Shown piece after piece: positions 1-5,747 of a stretch of DNA of 8,112 nucleotides. Under the pieces are notes generated by a model. That model was not told the origin of the DNA, made no database searches, and worked only from the letters and a program-made list of their open reading frames with translations. This DNA comes from Chloroflexi bacterium RBG_16_57_11 (GTDB lineage: Bacteria > Chloroflexota > Anaerolineae > Anaerolineales > UBA4823). Position numbers and translations under genes: made by a program. The stretch covers positions 4,959-13,070 of the forward strand of contig MGNS01000171.1 of NCBI GenBank assembly GCA_001795165.1, given 5' to 3'. How positions within the stretch are numbered: the first letter of the stretch is position 1; every line of letters starts with the position of its first letter.

Positions 1-609
1 TTGAGCCGAGACGATCTCACGGTTGCGCTCGTGCAGCGCCATGAGGAAAGGCCAATGCCCGCCCCATTCTACTCCTTCGGAGAGGTGGATGATCTCCGCC
101 AGCAAGGGCAACGGCATCGCCAGGGCTTCCTCGTATAGTCGTAGGAAGACACCGCGCGTCGCCTGTGCGTCTTCCAGGGCGCGATGGGTGGCTGGGTAGG
201 GCACACCCAGCGCCTGGGAAAGCGCCCCCAGGTTGTAGCGCCCGGCATTTGGCAGTAGCACGGCAGCCATTTCGTAGGTGTCCAGGATGGTGTTATTTTT
301 AAAAACTCCATGCTTGCGCAGGAAGGACAGGTCGAAGCGCACGTTGTGCCCCAGGATCGGCGCGTTACCGGTAATCCGGGTCAGATCGGGCAGCACGTCA
401 CGGATCGACGGCGCTTGCAGCACCATCTGGTCGGTGATATGGGTGAGTTGTGTGATGAAGGGCGGGATGCGCCGCCCGGGTTGGATCAGCGTGCTCCATT
501 CCGCTTCGACGCGGTGGCCTTTGAAGCGCACCGCGCCGATCTCGATCACGGCGTCCTTATCCGAGTCCAGGCCGGTGGTTTCGATATCCAGAGCGACGAT
601 GCTTTCCAT
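1..609 (-). CDS. DEDDh 3'-5' exonuclease, probably the N-terminus of a DinG-type exonuclease/helicase (partial)
   Basis: This is the N-terminal 203 residues of a protein that continues beyond the left edge; the frame is open to base 1. All DnaQ/DEDDh exonuclease motifs are visible. Exo I is ALDIETTGLD with D8 and E10. Exo II is GHNVRFDLSFL with D93. Exo III is THRALEDA with H142 and D147. These are the metal ligands and general base for 3'-5' exonucleolysis of DNA. The fold ends near residue 160. The reading continues with a Trp- and Gly-containing stretch (VEWGGHWPF) that resembles the linker between the exonuclease and the XPD-like helicase in Gram-positive and Chloroflexi DinG proteins. 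I therefore favour a DinG fusion over a stand-alone DNA polymerase III epsilon subunit, but the helicase part is outside the window. ATG at 609 is the first start after an in-frame TAA (619-621). There is no Shine-Dalgarno site, and a TATAAT lies just upstream, suggesting a leaderless mRNA. It is divergent from the methyltransferase gene. Confidence 0.85.
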   Translation of the reverse strand, partial: MESIVALDIETTGLDSDKDAVIEIGAVRFKGHRVEAEWSTLIQPGRRIPPFITQLTHITDQMVLQAPSIRDVLPDLTRITGNAPILGHNVRFDLSFLRKHGVFKNNTILDTYEMAAVLLPNAGRYNLGALSQALGVPYPATHRALEDAQATRGVFLRLYEEALAMPLPLLAEIIHLSEGVEWGGHWPFLMALHERNREIVSAQ

Positions 610-617
610 CAGCGCCG

Positions 618-623
618 ATTATA
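618..623 (-). promoter_or_regulatory. -10 hexamer TATAAT of the exonuclease gene, apparently leaderless
   Basis: On the minus strand a perfect TATAAT occupies these bases. Eight bases separate it from the ATG at 609, so transcription would start at or within a couple of bases of the start codon. A -35 match is only fair: TTAACT at 643-648 with 19 bp spacing, or AACTTT at 641-646 with 17 bp. No Shine-Dalgarno sequence precedes the ATG, which fits a leaderless transcript. Confidence 0.5.
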
Positions 624-679
624 CCCTTACGGTGGAGGGAAAAGTTAAAGCAGTTGGTCACTTTTTTCGTCGGTTGATG

Positions 680-685
680 TAGAAT
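680..685 (+). promoter_or_regulatory. -10-like hexamer TAGAAT of the methyltransferase gene, apparently leaderless
   Basis: TAGAAT (5 of 6 to consensus) lies seven bases before the ATG at 693, which puts the expected transcription start at the start codon. The best -35 candidate is TTGGTC at 654-659, with a long 20 bp spacing, so that half is weak. There is no Shine-Dalgarno site between the hexamer and the ATG. The geometry mirrors the TATAAT on the opposite strand at 618-623. Together they make 610-692 a compact divergent promoter region. Confidence 0.4.
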
Positions 686-692
686 CCAGTCT

Positions 693-1466
693 ATGAACAC
701 AAGCTACTCCTTCGATCGGGCGGCGGGTTATTACGACCAGACCCGTGATTTGCCGGAGCCGATTGCCACTGCCGGGATCCAGGCTATTCTGGCTCTGGCT
801 GGCCCGGGGAGGCGCTTCCTGGATGTGGGAACAGGCACAGGCCGGATCAGCGTGCCATTGCAGAAGGTCGGCGGAGACCTTGTGGGTTGTGATCTTTCCC
901 TCAAGATGATGAAGTTACAGCGCCAGAAATTTCCTGCCAGCCGCCTGGCGCAGGCGGATGCCTCCCGCTTACCCTTTCCGGCGGGGCATTTTGACGCGCT
1001 GCTGACGTGCCATGTCATGCACCTGGTTGGGCCATGGGGCCAGGCGCTGCAGGAGTACCGCCGGGTGCTGAAGCCGGGTGGCGTTTATATTAACGCCCAC
1101 ACTGAGCGCGTGGGCGGATCGATCCGCAGGCAGATACGCGAATTCTGGGAGGAGCGTGTGGCTTCCTCCGGTGCAAATTCGCAGCGTCCAGGCGTTCGAG
1201 ATGATGAGGAACTAGCTGCTGAATTGGTCGCCATGGGCGCGGATTTGAAGAAGATCGAGGTTGTGCGTTTTTTACGCTCGATCACGCCGCGTGGGGTGAT
1301 CCAGCGCCTGGCCGACCGCACCCAGTCCGCCACCTGGTATATCCCCGACGAGCAATTTGAGGTCAGCATATGGGCTTTATGGGAGTGGGCTGGGCGCCAG
1401 TTCCCTGATCTGGATCATGAATACCAGGAAGAGGCACAATTCGTGCTGGATGTGGCCCGGTTTTAA
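693..1466 (+). CDS. class I SAM-dependent methyltransferase (Methyltransf_11 / UbiE-like)
   Basis: The 257-residue protein is a soluble Rossmann-fold methyltransferase. Motif I is FLDVGTGTGR at residues 42-51, the glycine-rich SAM-binding loop. Motif II ends in an acidic residue at D67 (VGCDLS), which should bind the ribose hydroxyls. D89 in QADASRLPF fits the adenine-contacting motif III. The strand-loop HFDALLTCHVMHLV near residues 98-111 and the RRVLKPGG turn near 123-130 complete the usual core. The C-terminal third (about 140-257) is charged, contains an RxWEW-type aromatic stretch and probably shapes the acceptor site. The acceptor cannot be told from sequence: a small molecule, quinone-like or lipid substrate are all possible. 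ATG 693 is the first start after an in-frame TGA (675-677). The gene ends 25 bases before the kinase gene in the same direction, so co-transcription with the two-component pair is possible, but a functional link is not evident. Confidence 0.85.
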   Translation: MNTSYSFDRAAGYYDQTRDLPEPIATAGIQAILALAGPGRRFLDVGTGTGRISVPLQKVGGDLVGCDLSLKMMKLQRQKFPASRLAQADASRLPFPAGHFDALLTCHVMHLVGPWGQALQEYRRVLKPGGVYINAHTERVGGSIRRQIREFWEERVASSGANSQRPGVRDDEELAAELVAMGADLKKIEVVRFLRSITPRGVIQRLADRTQSATWYIPDEQFEVSIWALWEWAGRQFPDLDHEYQEEAQFVLDVARF

Positions 1467-1491
1467 GGCTGGAATCCGCGAGCGTTAATCG

Positions 1492-2964
1492 ATGACGTCC
1501 TCAAGCTCAAAACATTGGCTAATCGCAAAACTACGCAATTTTATCCTGGCTTTTAGTGTGATCTCCGTAACGACGCTGATCCTGTTCCTGCTGCGGGAAC
1601 GTTTCAGCGCTTCGACTGTGGCGCTATTGTATCTGGTGCCAGTGTTGATCTGCACCACCTTCTGGGGATTTTGGCCGGGGATCTTATCGGCTTTCATCGC
1701 TTTTCTGGCCTATAACTTTTTTTTCTTGCTGCCTTACTATACCTTCATTGTCCACCAAACTCAGGATATCATCGCTCTGGTGATCTTTTTGGGCGTGGCG
1801 GTGCTGATCAGCCAGCTTGTCGGACGGGCGAAGGCCAGCCTGGCGATGGCAGTGGCCCGCGAGAGTGAGACAACACGACTTTATGAATTCAGCCTGGGCC
1901 TGGCAGGCGTAAACGATTTAGATGAGATCGCCGGGGTTATTGCCCACAAGACGTTTGACACGATGCAACCGGATCGCCTGGTGTTGCGGATTAAGCCTAC
2001 CAATCTCGAATCGCCCATAACCATTGCCTTGCCTCTTGAAGATGTCTCGGCTGGAAAGCCGGATCTGGTGATCCCACTCGAAACGGTGCGCACGTTTTTG
2101 GGTGACCTGAGCCTGTGGCTGGATCGCGGGCGCCTGGCCCCTTCCGAAGAGCGCGTCCTGAGTACCCTCGCTGCCCAGGGGGCGTTGGCGCTAGAGCGGG
2201 CTGCGCTGGAGCGCGCCGAGACGCGCGCCAGGGTCCTGGAAGAGAGCGATCGTCTGAAGTCTTCCCTCCTTTCCTCGGTATCCCACGAATTCCGCACGCC
2301 ATTGGCCACGATTAAAGCTTCCACCACCAGCCTGCTCAGCGACCAGATTCCCTGGGAATCGCGAGATCGCAAGGAGTTGCTCTCTGTGGTGGACGAAGAG
2401 ACCGATTACCTGAATTACCTGGTGGGCAACCTGTTGGATATGTCCCGCATCGAGGCCGGTGCGTTGAAACCCAACCGCCAGTGGAATATCCTGTCTGAAA
2501 TTGTTGAAGGTGTCATTACCCGTATGCACCGTGTGTTACGGGAATATCGCCTGGAGGTTGACATCCCCGAACAGCTTCCACTTGTCCCGGTGGACTATAT
2601 CCAAATGGAGCAAGTTTTTACCAACCTGTTGCATAACAGCGCTAAATACGCCCCAGCCGGCTCGACCATACAGGTGAGCGCAAGGCGGCAGGATGGCGAT
2701 AGCTTAATGGTTATGGTGAAAAACGAAGGGCCGCAGGTGGCACCCGACCACCTGGAGCGGATATTCGACAAGTTTTACCGCGTTACCGAGCCGGAAAAAG
2801 TCAGCGGCACCGGCCTGGGATTATCCATTTGCAAAGGTGTTATCGAAGCTCATGGAGGTAGAATCTGGGCTAAGAATTTACCCAACGGTTTTGCGTTCAT
2901 TTTCAAGCTGCCACTGACCTGGGAAGGAGCCCCTCCCCCGGTCGTGGAAGAGGAACGTCTATGA
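1492..2964 (+). CDS. KdpD-like sensor histidine kinase lacking the N-terminal KdpD/USP sensory region
   Basis: This 490-residue membrane kinase matches the C-terminal half of KdpD. Four closely spaced membrane helices fall near residues 15-34, 42-58, 62-80 and 91-109 (the DUF4118 module). A GAF-like region spans about 130-235 and a helical linker about 232-258. The HisKA box SSVSHEFRTP carries the phosphoacceptor H265. The HATPase domain has the N box NLLHNSAKYAP (N378, N382), an F box IFDKFYR (424-430) and a G2 box SGTGLGLSICK (438-448). The G1 box reads VKNEGPQ, so the usual adenine-binding Asp is Asn (N411). E. coli KdpD is about 890 residues; the N-terminal KdpD domain and USP domain that would precede the membrane part are absent. 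There is no sign of a frameshift: ATG 1492 lies 25 bases after the methyltransferase stop. No clear Shine-Dalgarno site is present. The stop overlaps the start of the regulator gene (ATGA at 2961-2964). It probably senses potassium or turgor-related cues and phosphorylates the adjacent regulator; the signal is inferred. Confidence 0.88.
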   Translation: MTSSSSKHWLIAKLRNFILAFSVISVTTLILFLLRERFSASTVALLYLVPVLICTTFWGFWPGILSAFIAFLAYNFFFLLPYYTFIVHQTQDIIALVIFLGVAVLISQLVGRAKASLAMAVARESETTRLYEFSLGLAGVNDLDEIAGVIAHKTFDTMQPDRLVLRIKPTNLESPITIALPLEDVSAGKPDLVIPLETVRTFLGDLSLWLDRGRLAPSEERVLSTLAAQGALALERAALERAETRARVLEESDRLKSSLLSSVSHEFRTPLATIKASTTSLLSDQIPWESRDRKELLSVVDEETDYLNYLVGNLLDMSRIEAGALKPNRQWNILSEIVEGVITRMHRVLREYRLEVDIPEQLPLVPVDYIQMEQVFTNLLHNSAKYAPAGSTIQVSARRQDGDSLMVMVKNEGPQVAPDHLERIFDKFYRVTEPEKVSGTGLGLSICKGVIEAHGGRIWAKNLPNGFAFIFKLPLTWEGAPPPVVEEERL

Positions 2965-3653
2965 CTGGCCCGCATATCCTGGTCATCGATGATGAGCCCC
3001 AAATCCTGCGCGCTCTGCGTACAATCTTAAGCGCCCATAAATACCGCGTCACCATCGCCCAGACCGGCGAGGAGGGACTTGCCCTGGCTGCTGCTGAGCA
3101 CCCGGATATTATCATCCTGGACCTGGGGTTGCCCGACATGGACGGAATCACCGTATGCGCACATTTAAGAGAGTGGACAGAAATCCCTATCATCATCCTG
3201 TCGGTGCGCAATCAAGAGCAGGACAAGGTCAAGGCGCTGGATAAAGGCGCGGATGATTACCTGGTCAAGCCATTTGGGATCGAAGAGCTCCTGGCCCGCA
3301 TTCGGGTCGCATTGCGACACCTGGCAAAAAGCCAGGGAGATCATGAAACCGTGATCACTTCGGGACCGATTGAGATCGATCTTGCCCGCCACATCGTCAC
3401 ACTGGATGGTGCAGAGGTGAAGCTCACCGCCACAGAGTTCAAGCTGTTAGCCTATCTGGCCAGTCACACCGGGAGGGTGCTGACCCACCAAAATATCCTG
3501 AGCAATGTCTGGGGTCCAGAATATCTGGAAAATGTCGAGTATCTGCGGGTCTTTATGAGCCAGCTACGTAAAAAGCTGGAAACCGATCCCAAACAACCCC
3601 GATATTTGCTCAGCGAGCCCGGCGTCGGCTACCGTTTTGTCACCGAAGATTAA
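2961..3653 (+). CDS. kdpE: KdpE-like OmpR/PhoB-family response regulator
   Basis: The 230-residue protein has an N-terminal receiver and a C-terminal winged-helix DNA-binding domain. Receiver residues are the acidic pair D10-D11 in VIDDEP, the phosphoacceptor D54 in IILDLGLPDMDG, the switch S81 in ILSVR and K103 in YLVKPFG. The DNA-binding domain (about 130-230) carries LTATEFKLLAYL, a recognition region around NVWGPEYLENVEYLRVFMSQLRKKLE, and the terminal wing EPGVGYRF. The sequence is close to E. coli KdpE over its whole length, including LDLGLPD, GADDYL-KPFGI-EL, VWGP and the YLR-M-LR-KLE helix. The ATG overlaps the kinase stop, and AGGA at 2951-2954 provides a Shine-Dalgarno site, so the two are translationally coupled. 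It is expected to control potassium-related genes. The nearest plausible target is the operon starting at 3812, which follows directly after a terminator. The assignment as KdpE family is strong; the target is inferred. Confidence 0.9.
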   Translation: MTGPHILVIDDEPQILRALRTILSAHKYRVTIAQTGEEGLALAAAEHPDIIILDLGLPDMDGITVCAHLREWTEIPIIILSVRNQEQDKVKALDKGADDYLVKPFGIEELLARIRVALRHLAKSQGDHETVITSGPIEIDLARHIVTLDGAEVKLTATEFKLLAYLASHTGRVLTHQNILSNVWGPEYLENVEYLRVFMSQLRKKLETDPKQPRYLLSEPGVGYRFVTED

Positions 3654-3684
3654 TCAACGACTGGTCTCCCATCGCCTGCATTCC

Positions 3685-3719
3685 AGGACACCCATTCGAG
3701 CGGGTGTCCTTTATTTTTT
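3685..3719 (+). terminator. Rho-independent terminator after the two-component pair
   Basis: A perfect 9-bp inverted repeat, AGGACACCC (3685-3693) and GGGTGTCCT (3702-3710), encloses an 8-base loop and is followed by a T-rich tract (TTTATTTTTT to 3719). It sits 31 bases after the stop codon of the response regulator. It separates the regulatory unit from the transport unit that begins at 3812, so the latter should need its own promoter. Confidence 0.9.
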
Positions 3720-3742
3720 CTTTATGCTTTTAGGTGGAATTT

Positions 3743-3771
3743 TTGTCTTGGTCTTATTTCTACCTGATAAA
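3743..3771 (+). promoter_or_regulatory. candidate promoter of the transport operon
   Basis: TTGTCT (3743-3748) and GATAAA (3766-3771) are separated by 17 bp. Each matches the sigma-70 consensus at 4 of 6 positions. They lie between the terminator and the strong ribosome binding site of the USP-like gene, where a promoter is expected. The -10 lies inside a short inverted repeat (CTGAT at 3764-3768 and ATCAG at 3776-3780). The match is modest, and other register choices are possible in this AT-rich stretch. Confidence 0.35.
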
Positions 3772-3793
3772 GTAAATCAGCGTTTCAAATCAG
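3764..3793 (+). repeat. clustered ATCAG motifs (one inverted, two direct), possible operator
   Basis: CTGAT at 3764-3768 is the inverse of ATCAG at 3776-3780 across a 7-base spacer. The longer word AAATCAG occurs twice in direct orientation, at 3774-3780 and 3787-3793, 13 bases apart. The cluster overlaps the candidate -10 and the start of the leader, a plausible position for a regulator site. The repeats are short, so chance occurrence cannot be excluded. Confidence 0.3.
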
Positions 3794-3794
3794 G

Positions 3795-3804
3795 AAGGAG
3801 GAGG
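3795..3804 (+). promoter_or_regulatory. strong Shine-Dalgarno site of the USP-like gene
   Basis: The purine run AAGGAGGAGG lies 7-10 bases before the ATG at 3812. It contains the full AAGGAGG core. It is by far the best ribosome binding site in the window and fixes the start of this gene. The other genes in the operon have weak or no visible sites, which suggests the first product is made at the highest level or that later genes rely on coupling. Confidence 0.85.
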
Positions 3805-3811
3805 AACAGAA

Positions 3812-4555
3812 ATGAAAATTCTCGGAGCTCGATCTATTTCAATCCCAGCCGCTGACCAGATTCCTGGCACAGCGATGGACATTTCTCGCCTTCTGCCAGG
3901 TTTTCCAATCCAGGAGGCAACTGAATTTCGCGATGATGGGTTTATCACTCCGCAACGCTTCCCGCTAAACCCCACGCGCAGGCTGGTGGTCCTGGTTCCC
4001 GATGGCAGCCTGGATGAAAACGCCCTGGCGCACAAGATCTGGCGCTTGGCCTCCATCTCCTCACTGCAGGTGCTTTTCTTGGGTCTGTCGCCAGACGAGG
4101 AAAGCGCCTCTTATGTTCGCCGCCGCTTAGCACTATTAGCCGCCGCCATCCATCAAGGAGAGGTCAGCGCCAGGGCAAATGTGGTTGTTGGAGAAGACTG
4201 GAACCAGGCGGTTAAGAAAGTGCTGCACAGCGGAGATTTGCTGGTCTGTATTGCCACGCACGTGGTTCCTTATCGCGCCATCGGCCGTAGGAATATGGGC
4301 GATGCCCTGGCAGTGGCTTTCAATGTGCCGGTTTATCTGCTGGGCGGATTACAGGTAGGCCGCTCTCCGACGCAGTTCCAGATGGTGCGCTCAATAGCGG
4401 CTTGGAGTTTGTCCATCGCTATCTTGCTGGCCTTCGCCGGACTTCAAATTTGGATCAGTCAAAATGCCCAGCCTGAGCTCTCTACCATTCTTCTCTGCCT
4501 CTCGATCATCGCCGAGGGGATCATATTGTACAAAACCATCGAATGGATTGGTTGA
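3812..4555 (+). CDS. membrane-anchored USP/Rossmann-like protein, unknown function
   Basis: This is a 247-residue protein I cannot assign to a named family. After an irregular N-terminus of about 55 residues comes an alternating beta/alpha pattern. It has strand RLVVLVP (57-63), helix 70-80, strand LQVLFLGLS (85-93), helix 98-116, strand ARANVVVGE (120-128), helix 130-139, strand DLLVCIATH (142-150) and strand VPVYLLGG (172-179). This order resembles a universal stress protein/HUP domain, although the classical Gly-rich ATP-binding motif is not evident. Two hydrophobic helices follow (about 193-215 and 222-244) with a short loop, so the soluble domain should be tethered to the membrane and most likely cytosolic. 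It leads the operon with the KimA-like permease. Bacillus KimA carries a similar domain fused at its own C-terminus, so this protein may be the detached regulatory domain. The ribosome binding site is excellent. The coding assignment is firm; the fold call is moderate. Confidence 0.8.
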   Translation: MKILGARSISIPAADQIPGTAMDISRLLPGFPIQEATEFRDDGFITPQRFPLNPTRRLVVLVPDGSLDENALAHKIWRLASISSLQVLFLGLSPDEESASYVRRRLALLAAAIHQGEVSARANVVVGEDWNQAVKKVLHSGDLLVCIATHVVPYRAIGRRNMGDALAVAFNVPVYLLGGLQVGRSPTQFQMVRSIAAWSLSIAILLAFAGLQIWISQNAQPELSTILLCLSIIAEGIILYKTIEWIG

Positions 4556-4561
4556 TTTTTT

Positions 4562-5722
4562 ATGCCCCATGAAACCAAGACCAAACAAAATACACTGCCT
4601 GCCGGTGATCCAACCCAGCGTGGCCAAAGCCCTGCCAGCCTTCTTGTCCAGGAGTATCAGCGATGGCAGGCGCTCTTCCAGGCTCAGCCAGCCCTCACCC
4701 AGCGATTTTATGAGGTACAGGCTCAGGCCCTGGCCGATGCACTCATCCAGCCAATGTCAAGCGCTCGCTTTGCTTTCCCGGAGCGTGTGGTGCTCAGCGT
4801 TTCGAGCGAAGGCAAAGTAGGATCTATCGCGACGATTCCGCAAACGGAGCGTGAGCAGTTGGTAGGCGGCCTAAGGGAACGATTGTCACGTGCCACACTG
4901 GGCGTTGTGTTGCGCCAGCGCCTGGATGAACTGGAAGCTTCGCGGAATAAGGGCGTGTCTACCGGCGCAGGTTTGCTGCGCTTCGCCACCGCTGGCCATC
5001 TGGTGCATGAGCGGCTTCCTTCCGGTCGGGTGGTTACATATCTTACAGCCGAAGGCGAGGAAATTCCCTCGATCCCGGCTGAGGCGAAGGCTGAGGCCGC
5101 ATCGGCCATTATTGCGACCACGGACGCGATCGCCGAAGAAGACACTGAGGATATGGATGGAGCGCGCGGCGAGCTGCTCGTGCCCTATGTTCCTGCCGCC
5201 CGGCGCTTTTTCTTACCGCAATGGGTGGCTTTCGATGAGCAAGACCACCTGCTGGTCAATTCGGTCAACGAAGCGGAAGCAAGCATCGTTTCAATGCAGC
5301 GTTATTTGAAGATCCTGCACGCCTCGGTGGCTCTGGCGCCTTATATGGTTGCTGACGAAATATATCAAAGGAAACGCTACGGCATGCTGGGCCAGTTGAT
5401 CAACCAGGGTCGCGCCCTGGCGCGCTACGAGACAGGCGAGATCATCGCTACGATCTGGCGCAGAGCTGCGGCTCACGATCTCAACCGCGGCTTGAGCTTG
5501 AGCCTGCCATTTTTTGACGACCAGGATCTGGAAGTAAAGTCGCACGATTTTGATGTCATACCGGCTGGTCGGGTGATGTTCGTCCCGGGCTTCGTCGTTT
5601 TAGCTGCCCGGCGCGAACAGGCCAAGGTTGATCAGGATACACGCCTCAGCCGCTCGACACGGATGCACCTGTACAACGAGCTCCAAATGCTGGCCTCGAC
5701 ATTTGAGCCGTCCTCGAAATAA
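4562..5722 (+). CDS. hypothetical protein of the potassium-transport cluster
   Basis: The 386-residue product is not one I recognise. It has no signal peptide, no convincing membrane helix and no cysteine, so it is probably cytosolic or peripheral. The N-terminal part (25-65) is helical and glutamine-rich. A mixed alpha/beta region runs to about 172. An acidic, alanine-rich linker around 174-204 (with EEDTEDMD) divides the protein. The C-terminal half (205-386) has hydrophobic strands (LPQWVAF, VMFVPGFVVLAAR), long helices around 235-300, and a basic C-terminal helix. No nucleotide-binding or catalytic motif stands out. It starts six bases after the preceding stop, across a run of T and without a Shine-Dalgarno site, so translation is probably coupled to the upstream gene. 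It ends 25 bases before the permease. The conserved-looking operon position suggests an accessory or regulatory subunit of the transporter, but that is only context. Confidence 0.8.
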   Translation: MPHETKTKQNTLPAGDPTQRGQSPASLLVQEYQRWQALFQAQPALTQRFYEVQAQALADALIQPMSSARFAFPERVVLSVSSEGKVGSIATIPQTEREQLVGGLRERLSRATLGVVLRQRLDELEASRNKGVSTGAGLLRFATAGHLVHERLPSGRVVTYLTAEGEEIPSIPAEAKAEAASAIIATTDAIAEEDTEDMDGARGELLVPYVPAARRFFLPQWVAFDEQDHLLVNSVNEAEASIVSMQRYLKILHASVALAPYMVADEIYQRKRYGMLGQLINQGRALARYETGEIIATIWRRAAAHDLNRGLSLSLPFFDDQDLEVKSHDFDVIPAGRVMFVPGFVVLAARREQAKVDQDTRLSRSTRMHLYNELQMLASTFEPSSK

Positions 5723-5747
5723 CTTTCGATAAAGTCGGAATCTTACA

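Noticed and set aside
278..682. 134-codon open frame on the plus strand opposite the exonuclease gene
   Set aside because: The minus-strand frame carries all DEDDh motifs. The plus-strand translation has no motif and runs through the divergent promoter region.
1717..1724. Run of eight T within the kinase gene, a possible slippage or phase-variation tract
   Set aside because: It encodes Phe residues in a membrane helix, which naturally gives T-rich codons, and the frame is intact. Nothing else suggests phase variation.
3721..3731. TTTATGCTTTT, which resembles the T-rich KdpE site I recall from E. coli
   Set aside because: It is part of or directly next to the U-tract of the terminator, where T-richness is expected, and the resemblance is from memory. 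It is too weak to list as a site.
3637..3855. 72-codon frame with a hydrophobic stretch between the response regulator and the USP-like gene
   Set aside because: It overlaps both flanking genes, spans the terminator hairpin, begins with TTG without a ribosome binding site, and its hydrophobic run comes from the T-rich terminator tail.
5723..5747. Possible c-di-AMP (ydaO-type) riboswitch before the KimA-like gene
   Set aside because: KimA genes in Bacillus carry such riboswitches, but only 25 bases separate this gene from its upstream neighbour, and the 158-base leader at 3654-3811 is occupied by the terminator and promoter. There is no room for the aptamer.
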